64,000 nt of DNA from Prauserella rugosa (lineage in GTDB: Bacteria > Actinomycetota > Actinomycetes > Mycobacteriales > Pseudonocardiaceae), in NCBI RefSeq assembly GCF_000719975.1, contig NZ_JOIJ01000008.1, positions 1 through 64,000 on the forward strand. Reading direction: 5' to 3'. This document shows, in pieces, positions 45,894 through 54,718 of this stretch. The notes below the pieces were generated by a model, which ran no database searches, was not told the DNA's origin, and saw only the letters and a list, made by a program, of their open reading frames with translations. How positions within the stretch are numbered: position 1 is the stretch's first letter; every line of letters begins with the position of its first letter. A program made the position numbers and the translations under genes.

Positions 45894-46625
45894 TCACGAT
45901 TCGAGCAGGCCGCTGGTGTCCTTGAGCCGGACGCCCGTGGCCTCGATGCGCTGCGCTCCCGCGATGAGCCGGGCGAGTGTGTGGGCCGCCGCGGCGTGGT
46001 CGAGGCCGTGCGGTGGCCGGATGTTGGACACACAGTTGCGCGCCGAGTCGGCGGTGCCGGGCGCAGGCGCCCACGTCAGGTAGGCACCCAGACTGTCGTG
46101 GGCGGACAGGCCCGGCCGTTCGCCGATCAGCACGAGGCCGAGCATCGCCCCCTGTGCGGCCCCGACGTGATCGCCGAGGGCGACGCGTGCCTGCGTCGCG
46201 ATCACAGGCGGTCCGATCGTCCACCCTGCGGTGAGACCGTCGCGCAGTTCGGGCAGCAGCGCCGTCAGTACGCCCGTCGCGTGGCGGGCCGCGGCCTCGG
46301 CCGACAGTCCGTCGGCGACGACGAGCGCGAGATTCGCGGCGGGCAGGTCGACGTCCCCGGCGGGGCGCCTGCCGAGATCGGGCCGGCGGAGAAAGGCCGG
46401 CCGGTCCGGCGCCGCCGACGGCACGTGGACGGGTTCGCCGAGCCCCAGCCCGCGCAGCTCGGTGCGTAGCCGGTCGACGTCGAGGCGGCCGTGTACGGCA
46501 TCACGCGCCAGTGCGAGTGCCTCGGCCGATTCCAGGACGTGCCGGGTCGCGGCGGCGTCACCCGCACGGCTCAGCCCGATGCGTGCCGGTGTGCGGTCCC
46601 GGAGCGGGTCCCAGGACGTGCTCAT
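45894..46625 (-). CDS. eutC: Ethanolamine ammonia-lyase small subunit
   Basis: 243 aa. EutC pattern: TPARIGLSRAGDAAATRHVLE, LVVADGLSAEAAARHA, VLIGERPGLSAHDSLGAYLT and RNCVSNIRPPHG. It binds EutB to form the adenosylcobalamin-dependent lyase that splits ethanolamine into acetaldehyde and ammonia. The ATG overlaps the eutB stop (ATGA). No shell-protein motif or encapsulation peptide is evident. Confidence 0.95.
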   Translation of the reverse strand: MSTSWDPLRDRTPARIGLSRAGDAAATRHVLESAEALALARDAVHGRLDVDRLRTELRGLGLGEPVHVPSAAPDRPAFLRRPDLGRRPAGDVDLPAANLALVVADGLSAEAAARHATGVLTALLPELRDGLTAGWTIGPPVIATQARVALGDHVGAAQGAMLGLVLIGERPGLSAHDSLGAYLTWAPAPGTADSARNCVSNIRPPHGLDHAAAAHTLARLIAGAQRIEATGVRLKDTSGLLES

Positions 46626-48037
46626 GAGCCCGCCTCCGCCGTCAAGGTGCGCAGAGGCGATGCGGCCGGGTCGAGTGCGCGGACCCTCCCGTTGCCGTCC
46701 AGCATGCCCTCACGCGCGAGCCACCGTTCGAACTCCGGTGCCGGCCGGGTCCCGGTGATCCGCCGGGTCGTCAGCACGTCGTGGAAGGACGCCGACTGGT
46801 AGCCGAGCATCACGTCGTCGGCGCCCGGCACGGTGATCACGAACGTGCAGCCCGCGCCGGCGAGTAGTAGCAGGAGCGTGTCCATGTCGTCCTGGTCGGC
46901 CTCGGCGTGCGTGGTGTAGCAGACGTCCACGCCCATCGGGACGCCGAGCAGCTTGCCGCAGAAATGGTCCTCGAGCCCGGCACGGATGATCTGCTTGCCG
47001 TCGTAGAGGTACTCCGGTCCGATGAACCCGACGACCGTGTTGACGATCAGCGGGTCGAACGCTCGCGCCACACCGTAGGCGCGGGCCTCGAGCGTTTGCT
47101 GATCGACCGGCCGTCCTCCCGTGCCCAGGTGCCCTTCGGACGACAGCGGCGCACCCTGGCCGGTTTCGAAGTACATGACGTTGTCCCCGGCGGTGCCGCG
47201 GCCGAGTGCCCGTGCCGCATCGTTGGCCTCGGCGAGCATCGCGAGGCTCACCCCGAAACCGTCGTTCGCGCGCTGCGTGCCGGCGATGGACTGGAACGGA
47301 AGGTCCACCGGCGCACCACGCGCGATCAGGTCGATCGTCGTCGTGATGTGGGTGAGCACGCTGGACTGCACCGGAATGTCGTAGCGCGTGCGGATGTCGT
47401 CGAGCAGGCGCAGGAGGTCGGCCACCGTGCGCGGGTTGTCCGAGGCCGGGTTCACGCCGATCACCGCATCGCCGGCCCCGAGCAACAGGCCGTCCAGCAC
47501 GGCCCCGGCGACCCCGACCGGATCGTCTGCCGGGTGGTTCGGCTGCAACCGGGTCGACAGCCGCCCCGGCAGGCCGAGCGTCGTGCGGAACGCGGTCGTC
47601 ACCGACGTGGCCGAGGCGACCGAGACGAGGTCCTGGTTGCGCATCAGTTTCGACACGGCGGCGACCATCTCCGGAGTCAGGCCCGCGGCGACCGCGGACA
47701 GCCGGGCGGCCGCATCCTCCCTGGTCGCCGTGTCGAGCAGCCATTCCCGGAACTGGCCGACCGTGTGGCGGCGCACCGGTGCGAAGGCCTCGGCGTCATG
47801 TGTGTCCCAGATCAGCCGCGTGACGTCGTCGGTCTCGGGTGGCACGACCGGTTCGGTCAGGAAGTCGGTGAGCGCCACGTCCGCCAGGGCCCACTGCGCG
47901 GCGACGCGCTCGGCGTCGGACTCGGCGGCGCAACCGGCCAGCTGGTCGCCAGAACGGTCCGGCGTGGCCTTGGCCAGCAGGTCGACCAGCCCGTCGAAGG
48001 TGTAGGTGCGATCGCGGAGCCTGTGCGAGTACCGCAT
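46622..48037 (-). CDS. eutB: Ethanolamine ammonia-lyase large subunit
   Basis: 471 aa TIM-barrel catalytic subunit. Blocks such as KLMRNQDLVSVA, RLQPNHPADDP, GDAVIGVNPASDN, YFETGQGAPLSSEGH and the EYLYDGKQIIRAGLEDHF stretch (broken here) are EutB-specific. TACCCT (48049-48044) lies 6 nt before the ATG, so the mRNA is probably leaderless and no cobalamin riboswitch can precede the start. No eut microcompartment, permease or reactivase gene is in view. Confidence 0.95.
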   Translation of the reverse strand: MRYSHRLRDRTYTFDGLVDLLAKATPDRSGDQLAGCAAESDAERVAAQWALADVALTDFLTEPVVPPETDDVTRLIWDTHDAEAFAPVRRHTVGQFREWLLDTATREDAAARLSAVAAGLTPEMVAAVSKLMRNQDLVSVASATSVTTAFRTTLGLPGRLSTRLQPNHPADDPVGVAGAVLDGLLLGAGDAVIGVNPASDNPRTVADLLRLLDDIRTRYDIPVQSSVLTHITTTIDLIARGAPVDLPFQSIAGTQRANDGFGVSLAMLAEANDAARALGRGTAGDNVMYFETGQGAPLSSEGHLGTGGRPVDQQTLEARAYGVARAFDPLIVNTVVGFIGPEYLYDGKQIIRAGLEDHFCGKLLGVPMGVDVCYTTHAEADQDDMDTLLLLLAGAGCTFVITVPGADDVMLGYQSASFHDVLTTRRITGTRPAPEFERWLAREGMLDGNGRVRALDPAASPLRTLTAEAGS

Positions 48038-48161
48038 GGGCCGAGGGTAGAGGTCGGAAGCCGATCGGTGTGACTGCGAACATCGGGTGGGGCGGGCACC
48101 ACCGCAATGCCGGGGGCGTGCGGGATGTCGGCCGACGGCCGCGGCGAGAACGCTCGAGGAC

Positions 48162-49223
48162 ATGACCTCCAGCACGGCAGAACCCTCGGGCACACCTCCG
48201 GACATGCCCCGTGACACGCCCTCGGACACGCGGCGCGGCAGCGATTTCGCCGTCCTCACCCGACGCATCGACGCCGCGGGCCTGTTCGCCCGGCGGCCCG
48301 GCTACTACGCGGCCCGTATCGGGATCGTCGCCGCGCTCTACGGCGGTGGAATCGCGGCGTTCGTGGCCCTCGGCGACACCTGGTGGCAGCTGTTGGTCGC
48401 CGCCTTCTTCGCGATCGTGTTCGCCCAGGTGGCGCTCGTGGCGCACGATCTGGCGCACCGGCAGGTCTTTCGTACCCGCCGCGCGAGCACCGTTGCCGGG
48501 CTCGTCGCGGGCAACCTCGGGATCGGACTGAGCTACGGCTGGTGGATGGACAAGCACACCCGTCACCACGCCAATCCCAATCACGAGGAACGTGACCCGG
48601 ACGTCGTTCCGGACATCCTCGTGTGGTCGAGTGAGCAGGCGGAGGCGAGCACCGGCCTGCCCCGCGCCATCGGGCGCAGGCAGGCACTGCTGTTCTTCCC
48701 GCTGCTGACGCTGGAGGGGTTCAACCTGCACGTCTCGAGCGTGCGAGCGGTGATCAAGGGCAGACTCGCCCACCGCGCCGCCGAAGCGACGCTGCTCACG
48801 GTGCACGCGGCCGCGTATCTCGGTGCGTTGCTGCTGGTGCTCTCCCCGGGCAAGGCCGTGGCGTTTCTTGTTGTGCACCAGGCACTCTGGGGTGTCTACA
48901 TGGGATCGGTGTTCGCACCGGGACACAAGGGCATGCCGACGGTGAAGGAGGGCGAGAAGCTCGACTTCCTGCGTAAGCAGGTGTTGACGACCCGCAACGT
49001 CCGCGGTGGGGTCGTGGTCGACAACCTCATGGGCGGGCTGAACTACCAGATCGAGCACCACCTCTTCCCACATCTGCCGATGCCGCATCTGCGCAGGGCC
49101 CAGCCGATCGTCCGCGCGTACTGCGCGCAGATCGGCGTGCCGTATCACGAGACCGGGCTGATCCGCTCGTGGGCGGAGGCGCTCGGGCACCTGCACCGGG
49201 TCGGCGCGCCCCTCCGCCGGTGA
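48162..49223 (+). CDS. Membrane fatty-acid desaturase
   Basis: 353 aa. Three His boxes: HDLAH at 95-99, HTRHH at 132-136 and QIEHH near 300, as in front-end (delta-6/linoleoyl-type) desaturases. About four membrane helices. It introduces a double bond in acyl lipids using di-iron and an electron donor. Start ATG at 48162 with CGAGGA upstream. Convergent with the MBL gene, 10 bp apart. Confidence 0.92.
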   Translation: MTSSTAEPSGTPPDMPRDTPSDTRRGSDFAVLTRRIDAAGLFARRPGYYAARIGIVAALYGGGIAAFVALGDTWWQLLVAAFFAIVFAQVALVAHDLAHRQVFRTRRASTVAGLVAGNLGIGLSYGWWMDKHTRHHANPNHEERDPDVVPDILVWSSEQAEASTGLPRAIGRRQALLFFPLLTLEGFNLHVSSVRAVIKGRLAHRAAEATLLTVHAAAYLGALLLVLSPGKAVAFLVVHQALWGVYMGSVFAPGHKGMPTVKEGEKLDFLRKQVLTTRNVRGGVVVDNLMGGLNYQIEHHLFPHLPMPHLRRAQPIVRAYCAQIGVPYHETGLIRSWAEALGHLHRVGAPLRR

Positions 49224-49233
49224 GCGAGTCCAC

Positions 49234-50031
49234 TCAGGCCAGTGCGGCGCGGGTGACCTCGGCCCGAAGGGGAGAGGCGGCGAGCGCGTCGTCGAGACCG
49301 AGGGCGCCGGCACGGACGTCACTGCGCAGTCGTGCCAGCGTGCGCAGCTGCGCGCCGGCCCGCGTGAGGAACGCCGAGTCCACGGGCTCGCCGTGCCCGG
49401 CGACGACGACCCGCGGCCGGTGGCCGGCGACGACGTCGAGAGCGGCGGGCCACGCGTCGAGATCGGTGTCCGGACCGAACGACTCGGCGGTGAACGAGCC
49501 GCCCGCGTCGTGCTCGACGAGATCTCCCGCGAACACCACGTCGCCGGCGACGACGAGCACGTCGTGGTCGGTGTGGCCGCGGCCGGGGTGCACGAGCTCG
49601 ACGCCGCGGCCGCCGAGATCCAACCGTGCGACGTCGTCGAAGGTTCGCGTCGGCAGCACGACGGGCGTCGCGGCGAGCTCGTCGGCCAGATCGGACCTGC
49701 CGTCGCGGCGGTACCGCTCCGTCCATTCCCGACGGTCGCGGTCACCGCGGGCCGCCAACGCCGTTCGGCACCGCGTGTGGGCCCAGACGGGCGCGTGCGG
49801 GAAGGCCGACACCCCGAAGGCGTGGTCGAAGTGGGCATGGGTCAGCGCGATGGTCACGGGCAGGGGCGTCACCTCCCGCACGGCGCCGGCCAGCTCGCGT
49901 CCCTGGACGCGAGAGCCACGGGTGTCGACGACCAGGCACCGTTCGCCGCCGACGACGAGCCCGACGGTGAGGTCGAGTTCCTCGTAGCGGCGCGTGTACA
50001 CGCCCGGGGCCTGCTCGCACCAGTCAGGCAC
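49234..50031 (-). CDS. Metallo-beta-lactamase-fold hydrolase
   Basis: 265 aa. The metal motif HAHFDH is at 65-70, with later ligands in HPGRGHTDHD and FAGDLVEHD and the terminal His in VVAGHGEPV. Hydrolase of unknown substrate (cyclase or quinoprotein-relay-like members exist). Overlaps the comB-like gene upstream by 8 nt, so the two share a transcript. Confidence 0.88.
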   Translation of the reverse strand: MPDWCEQAPGVYTRRYEELDLTVGLVVGGERCLVVDTRGSRVQGRELAGAVREVTPLPVTIALTHAHFDHAFGVSAFPHAPVWAHTRCRTALAARGDRDRREWTERYRRDGRSDLADELAATPVVLPTRTFDDVARLDLGGRGVELVHPGRGHTDHDVLVVAGDVVFAGDLVEHDAGGSFTAESFGPDTDLDAWPAALDVVAGHRPRVVVAGHGEPVDSAFLTRAGAQLRTLARLRSDVRAGALGLDDALAASPLRAEVTRAALA

Positions 50032-50725
50032 CGGTGAACACCCCGGTCTCGGGGTCCCACAGCGGTGCCTGGCCGGACACGCCCACCTCGACGGCCTGCG
50101 CGACGAGGTCCTCGTCGCCGTGGGCGGCGAGTTCGCGGCCGGACGCCGAGCCGGTCACCGCGGCGGGTACGTCGGCGACCGCGAAGGCCTGCGCGGCGAT
50201 CACGGCCTCCGGGGACACCGCCCCGTAGGTCTGCAGCCCGGCGACCACCGCGCCTGCTCCCAGGTGGTCCTCGACGCACGGTCGCAGCGGACCGTCCACG
50301 CCCGGTTCCGCGGTGAGGTCCACGCCCCACCGTTCACCCGCGGCCAGCACCCCGATCGGCGACCCGGCCGCGAGGTCGGCCGCCGCACGGGCCACCGCCT
50401 CGGCATTGCGCAGGCACGCCGTCAGCACGCGAGCGCCCGACGTCGCCGCCTGGAGCGACAGGGCCGCCCCGTTCGGCGACCGCAGCCGCTCGGCGTCTCC
50501 GCTCTCGTCGGCGCGGGACGGCTCCGCGGTCCACGGTTCGGGGCGCACCGCCCTGCCCGTGGCGATCGCCAGGTCGACACGCGTCGAGAAGGACAGCACG
50601 TCGACGAGCACCAGCACCGCACACTCCTGCGCGAGGACCGCGAGCCCGGACTCGCCCCAGTCGAGGCGTACGTCGTGTCCGTGTTGTGCCAGAAGTCGCA
50701 AGGTCGATTCGCTCGTGGCCGTCAT
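50024..50725 (-). CDS. 2-phosphosulfolactate phosphatase (ComB) family protein
   Basis: 233 aa. ComB pattern: LVLVDVLSFSTRVDLAIATG, LRSPNGAALSLQAA, VLTACLRNAEAVA and GVLAAGERW. The founding enzyme dephosphorylates 2-phosphosulfolactate in coenzyme M synthesis; actinomycetes do not make coenzyme M by that route, so the physiological substrate here is unknown. ATG at 50725; an in-frame start 17 codons upstream is possible. Divergent from rpiB with about 60 bp between. Confidence 0.82.
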   Translation of the reverse strand: MTATSESTLRLLAQHGHDVRLDWGESGLAVLAQECAVLVLVDVLSFSTRVDLAIATGRAVRPEPWTAEPSRADESGDAERLRSPNGAALSLQAATSGARVLTACLRNAEAVARAAADLAAGSPIGVLAAGERWGVDLTAEPGVDGPLRPCVEDHLGAGAVVAGLQTYGAVSPEAVIAAQAFAVADVPAAVTGSASGRELAAHGDEDLVAQAVEVGVSGQAPLWDPETGVFTGA

Positions 50726-50786
50726 GGGCCCACACCTTGCCGGGTGGGCCGCCGTCGTGGCCAGCGGGGATGGCACACTTCGGCGT

Positions 50787-51260
50787 GTGCATGTCTATCT
50801 GGGATCCGACCATGCCGGCTTCGAGCTGAAGAATCACCTCGTCGCCCACCTCGAGAAGCAGGGCCACGATGTCACCGACGTCGGCCCGCACGTCTACGAC
50901 GCCGCGGACGACTACCCGCCGTTCTGCATCGAGACGGCGCGCAGGACCGTCGCCGACGAGGGCAGCCTGGGCATCGTCATCGGCGGTTCGGGCAACGGCG
51001 AGCAGATCGCGGCGAACAAGGTGCCGGGCTGCCGTGCCGGTCTCGCCTGGAGCGTCGAGACGGCCGAGTTGACGCGTCAGCACAACCACGCCCAGGTGAT
51101 CGGCGTGGGTGCGCGCATGCACACCACCGAGGAGGCCACGCGGATCGTCGAGGCGTTCCTCGCCACCGACGTCGACGACGACCCCCGGCACGTGCGGCGC
51201 GTCGAGCAGCTCACCGACTACGAGCAGACCGGCAACGCGCCCGCCCTGCCGCAGAGCTGA
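50787..51260 (+). CDS. rpiB: Ribose-5-phosphate isomerase B
   Basis: 157 aa, GTG start. VYLGSDHAGFELKNHLV and the active-site GGSGNGEQIAANKV, with Glu in the position used as base in mycobacterial RpiB in place of the E. coli Cys. Interconverts ribose 5-phosphate and ribulose 5-phosphate. Its TGA shares a base with the next ATG (TGATG). Confidence 0.93.
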   Translation: MHVYLGSDHAGFELKNHLVAHLEKQGHDVTDVGPHVYDAADDYPPFCIETARRTVADEGSLGIVIGGSGNGEQIAANKVPGCRAGLAWSVETAELTRQHNHAQVIGVGARMHTTEEATRIVEAFLATDVDDDPRHVRRVEQLTDYEQTGNAPALPQS

Positions 51261-52069
51261 TGCCCGAGGGGCACACCCTGCACCGGCTCGCCCGGCTGCA
51301 CCAGCGGCGCTTCGCCGGTGAGCCGGTGCGGGTGACCAGCCCACAGGGGCGCTTCGCCGCGGAGGCGGAGCGACTCGACGGCGCCACCTTCGTGCGCGCC
51401 GATGCACACGGCAAGCACCTGTTCCACGACTACGGCCCCGCGGGCGTCGTACACGTCCACCTCGGACTCTACGGGGCGTTCAGCGAATCGCCCCTGCCCG
51501 AGACCCCGCCGGTCGGCCAGGTGCGGATGCGCCTGGTGGGCCGCACCCACTGGACCGACCTGCGCGGTCCCACCCGGTGCGAACTGCTCACCGAGCCGGA
51601 GGCCGAGGCGATCGCCGCACGGCTCGGCCCCGATCCACTGCGCAGCGACGCCCGGCCGGAACCGGCCTGGCAGCGCATCTCCCGGTCGCGGACGTCGATC
51701 GCGGCGCTGTTGATGGACCAGAAGGTGCTCTCGGGCGTGGGCAACGTCTACCGCGCCGAGATCCTGTTCCGCCACGGGCTGGCCCCGACCCTCGCGGGCC
51801 GCGACCTCGACGAGGCGCTGTGGAAGGACATGTGGGACGACCTCGTGGTCCTCATGCGCCGCGGGGTCCGCAGCGGCCGCATCGACACCGTGGCCGACGA
51901 ACATCTGCCCGAGGTGACCGGCCGCGCTCCGAGGCAGGATCGGCACGGGGGAGAGGTCTACGTCTACCGGCGCGCCGGGATGCCGTGTCTGGTGTGCGGT
52001 ACGCCCGTGGCACAGAGCGAACTGGTGGGCAGGAATCTCTACTGGTGCCCGACCTGCCAGCCGGCCTGA
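51260..52069 (+). CDS. Fpg/Nei-family DNA glycosylase, Nei2-like
   Basis: 269 aa. The N-terminal PEGHTLHRLA gives catalytic Pro2 and Glu3; H2TH region VLSGVGNVYRAEILF; C-terminal zinc finger CLVCG...CPTC with the Arg/Gln-containing finger. PEGHT rather than PELPE is typical of Nei2. It excises oxidised bases and nicks abasic sites. Translationally coupled to rpiB. Confidence 0.92.
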   Translation: MPEGHTLHRLARLHQRRFAGEPVRVTSPQGRFAAEAERLDGATFVRADAHGKHLFHDYGPAGVVHVHLGLYGAFSESPLPETPPVGQVRMRLVGRTHWTDLRGPTRCELLTEPEAEAIAARLGPDPLRSDARPEPAWQRISRSRTSIAALLMDQKVLSGVGNVYRAEILFRHGLAPTLAGRDLDEALWKDMWDDLVVLMRRGVRSGRIDTVADEHLPEVTGRAPRQDRHGGEVYVYRRAGMPCLVCGTPVAQSELVGRNLYWCPTCQPA

Positions 52070-52094
52070 CCTTCCCACCAACCACGTTCACGAC

Positions 52095-52134
52095 AACGGG
52101 CCCGGACCTCACCGTCGTGAGATCCGGGCCCGTT
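52095..52134. terminator. Hairpin between nei2-like and glutamate transporter genes
   Basis: AACGGGCCCGGA (52095-52106) and TCCGGGCCCGTT (52123-52134) pair perfectly; an inner CTCA/TGAG extends the stem. It lies between convergent genes. Confidence 0.85.
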
Positions 52135-52168
52135 TCCTGTCATCCACTGTGCAGCAGCGTTCGCCCGC

Positions 52169-53023
52169 TCAGACCGGGCGCACCGCCTCGAGGTCGGCCT
52201 GCTCGGGCGTGTCCTCCATCGGCACCGCCTTCTTGCTGCGCCGGTTGCGGGACTCCAGCCACTTCGCCACACCGGTCAGCGCCAGGCACATCACGATGTA
52301 CAGAGCGCCGACGACGATCGTGACCGGCACCAGCGGCTGCTCGAACTCCAGCAGGCCACCGAGGTACCGGGCGTAGCGCAGCAGTTCCTCGTAGGTGACC
52401 AGGAAGCCGAGTGCCGTGTCCTTGAGCAACACGACGAGCTGGCTGACGATCGCAGGCAGCATCGCGCGCAGGGCCTGCGGCAGCAGCACCAGGCGCATGG
52501 TCTGCGTCTTGCGCATGCCGATCGCGTAGGCCGCCTCGCTCTGGCCCTTCGGCAACGCGTGGATACCCGCACGGAACACCTCGGCCAGGACCGACCCGTT
52601 GTAGAGCGTCAGCCCGAGCACGACCGAGTAGAACGGAGCACCCAGCGAGATGCCGTAGTGGAAGAAGAAGATCATCACCACGAGCGGCACGGCGCGGAAG
52701 AACTCGACGATCACCGTCGCGGGAACGCGGATGATCGCGTGATCCGACAGCCTGGCGGCGGCGAACACCGCGCCGAACAGCAGCGCCAGCACCGAGGCGA
52801 CGGCGAAGGCGCGCAGTGTGTTCACCAGCGCGTCGAGCAGGCCGATCTGCACCGTCTCGTACTGGATCCACGTCCACATGGTGGCGTCGAACTGACCGGC
52901 ATCGGCGAATTTGTAGACGATGTAGCCGAGCAGCCCGGCGATCGCGAGCACGCCGAGCACCGCGAACAGGCGGTGCCGCATGCGGGCCTTGGGGCCCGGC
53001 AGGTCGAACAGGACGGAGTTCAT
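52169..53023 (-). CDS. gluD: Glutamate-type amino acid ABC transporter permease, GluD-like
   Basis: 284 aa, about five membrane helices. The polar amino-acid permease signature is visible: RVPATVIVEFFRAVPLVVMI, AEVFRAGIHALPKGQSEAAYAIG and LVLLPQALRAMLPAIVSQLV. The hydrophilic C-terminus ends MEDTPEQADLEAVRPV. The ATG overlaps the gluC stop. Forms a heterodimeric pore with GluC. Confidence 0.9.
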   Translation of the reverse strand: MNSVLFDLPGPKARMRHRLFAVLGVLAIAGLLGYIVYKFADAGQFDATMWTWIQYETVQIGLLDALVNTLRAFAVASVLALLFGAVFAAARLSDHAIIRVPATVIVEFFRAVPLVVMIFFFHYGISLGAPFYSVVLGLTLYNGSVLAEVFRAGIHALPKGQSEAAYAIGMRKTQTMRLVLLPQALRAMLPAIVSQLVVLLKDTALGFLVTYEELLRYARYLGGLLEFEQPLVPVTIVVGALYIVMCLALTGVAKWLESRNRRSKKAVPMEDTPEQADLEAVRPV

Positions 53024-53667
53024 CGGGCCACACTCCAGCGCTTCTCGAGACCGCGTTGCAGCAGGGTCAGCGGCGTGACGAGGATGACGAAGCCGAGCGC
53101 CACCCACAGCAGGCCGGTCATGACGCTGTACCCGCGCTCGGACAGGTAGCCGTAGATCGCGCCCGCCTCGACCACGGAGAAGCCTGCGGCGATGGTGGTG
53201 TTCTTCAGCAACGCGATCATCGTGCTCATCATCGGCGGCATCACCGACCGGATCGCCTGCGGCAGGATGATGCTGCCCAGGTTCTGCCCGAAGGTGAGTC
53301 CGATGGCGCGTGCCGCCTCGGCCTGTCCGACCGGAACGGTGTTGATGCCCGATCGGACGACCTCGCACACGAACGCCGCCGTGTAGAGCGTCAAGGCGAC
53401 AACCGCGGCCAGGAAGTACGACAGGTCGATGATGTCGAGGAACGGGTACGCGAAGACGAAAAAGAAGAACAGCAGCGTCAGCGGCGTGTTCCGGAACAGC
53501 GTCACGTAGGCGGCACCGGCCGCACGTAGCACCGGGACGGGGCTGACCCGCAGCATCGCCAGGATCGTGCCCAACACCAGCGAACCGATCGCCGCGAGGG
53601 CGAACAGTTTGATGGTGTTGAGAAAACCCGGCCCGTACAGGTCGAGGTTGTCGAGCAGGACGTCCAT
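53020..53667 (-). CDS. gluC: Glutamate-type amino acid ABC transporter permease, GluC-like
   Basis: 215 aa, five hydrophobic helices. GTILAMLRVSPVPVLRAAG, YVTLFRNTPLTLLFFFFVF, CEVVRSGINTVPVGQAEAAR and ILPQAIRSVMPPMMSTMIAL identify the HisM/GlnP permease group. GAGG precedes the ATG. Preceded by a 93-nt spacer with a hairpin after gluB. Confidence 0.9.
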   Translation of the reverse strand: MDVLLDNLDLYGPGFLNTIKLFALAAIGSLVLGTILAMLRVSPVPVLRAAGAAYVTLFRNTPLTLLFFFFVFAYPFLDIIDLSYFLAAVVALTLYTAAFVCEVVRSGINTVPVGQAEAARAIGLTFGQNLGSIILPQAIRSVMPPMMSTMIALLKNTTIAAGFSVVEAGAIYGYLSERGYSVMTGLLWVALGFVILVTPLTLLQRGLEKRWSVAR

Positions 53668-53707
53668 GTTTTCCTCGGGGGAGGTGGTGTTTCAGGGAAG
53701 ACGCGCG

Positions 53708-53750
53708 CGGCCCTCGGAGGCGATCACACGGGGATCACCGCCGAGGGCCG
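53708..53750 (-). terminator. Intercistronic hairpin after gluB (attenuator or stabiliser)
   Basis: CGGCCCTCGG (53708-53717) pairs with CCGAGGGCCG (53741-53750), extended inward by GATC/GATC with two mismatches. It lies in the 93-nt space between gluB and gluC and could cause partial termination or protect the gluAB mRNA. Confidence 0.7.
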
Positions 53751-53760
53751 GAGTGATGCG

Positions 53761-54660
53761 TCAGTAGCGCTCGAGCTTCGGCATCTCGGAGTCCTGCCCC
53801 GACTTGCCGAGCGTGGCGTCGTAGATCTTCTGCCAGGTGCCGTCGTCCATGGCCTCCTGCAGGATGTCGTTGACCTTGTCCCGCAGCGCCTTGTCGTCCT
53901 TCGGCAGACCGATGCCGTACGGCTCCTCGGAGAAGGTCTCACCGACGACCTTGAGGTTGTCCGGGTCCTCGGCGGCGTAGCCGAGCAGGATCGCGTCGTC
54001 GGTGGTCATCGCGTCGACCTGGCCCTGCTTGATCTGGGACACGCACTGCGAGTACTGCTGCAGCTCGACGATGTTCGAGTTCTCGGTCAGGCCCTGCTCG
54101 CGCACGTTCTGGATGGGGGTCGAACCGCTGACCGAGCAGACCTTCTTGCCCTTGAGGTCGTCCTTGCCCTTGATGTCGTTGTTGTCCGCGGCGACGAGCA
54201 GGCTCTGACCGGCGACGAAGTACGGACCGGCGAAGCTGATCTGCTGCTTGCGCTCGTCGTTGATCGTGTAGGTGCCGACGTAGTAGTCGACGTCGCCGTT
54301 GATGATGGCCTGCTCGCGGCCCGCCGACGGAACGGCCTTGTAGTTGATGTCGCTCTTCTCGAAGCCGAGCTTGGCGGCGACGAGGCGGGCGATCTCGACG
54401 TCGAAGCCGCTGTACTCGTTGGTGGTGCCGCTCTTGTAGCCGAGGTTCGGCTGGTCGTCCTTGACGCCGATGGTCGGGCCGCCCGCCTGCTTCATCTTCT
54501 GGAACGTCGGCGAACCCTTGACGTCGACGTTCTGGGCGACCTCGTAGCTCAGGTTGGCCTGTTCGGCGTCCGATTCGCCGCCCGGAGACCCTTCCTTGCC
54601 GCACGCGGTGAGCGCGATGCCCGCCACCAGCAGGCCCGCCGCAAGCTTGCGGATCTTCAT
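53761..54660 (-). CDS. gluB: Glutamate-binding lipoprotein, GluB-like
   Basis: 299 aa. Signal with lipobox LTAC (about residue 20). SBP_bac_3 fold: GPTIGVKDDQPNLGYKSG, YSGFDVEIARLVAAKLGF, REQAIINGDVDYYVGTYTI, and GQVDAMTTDDAILLGYA. ATG at 54660 follows AGGAGAGG; the GTG two codons earlier is too close to that site. It captures glutamate (or a related polar amino acid) outside the membrane. Confidence 0.92.
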   Translation of the reverse strand: MKIRKLAAGLLVAGIALTACGKEGSPGGESDAEQANLSYEVAQNVDVKGSPTFQKMKQAGGPTIGVKDDQPNLGYKSGTTNEYSGFDVEIARLVAAKLGFEKSDINYKAVPSAGREQAIINGDVDYYVGTYTINDERKQQISFAGPYFVAGQSLLVAADNNDIKGKDDLKGKKVCSVSGSTPIQNVREQGLTENSNIVELQQYSQCVSQIKQGQVDAMTTDDAILLGYAAEDPDNLKVVGETFSEEPYGIGLPKDDKALRDKVNDILQEAMDDGTWQKIYDATLGKSGQDSEMPKLERY

Positions 54661-54718
54661 GTGCACCTCTCCTGTCGAACGCTCGGGCGGCGCGCGCCGC
54701 CACGGATGATGAGTGTGG

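Noticed and set aside
46622..48060. Cobalamin riboswitch before eutB
   Set aside because: The -10 box lies 6 nt before the ATG, leaving no leader for a riboswitch.
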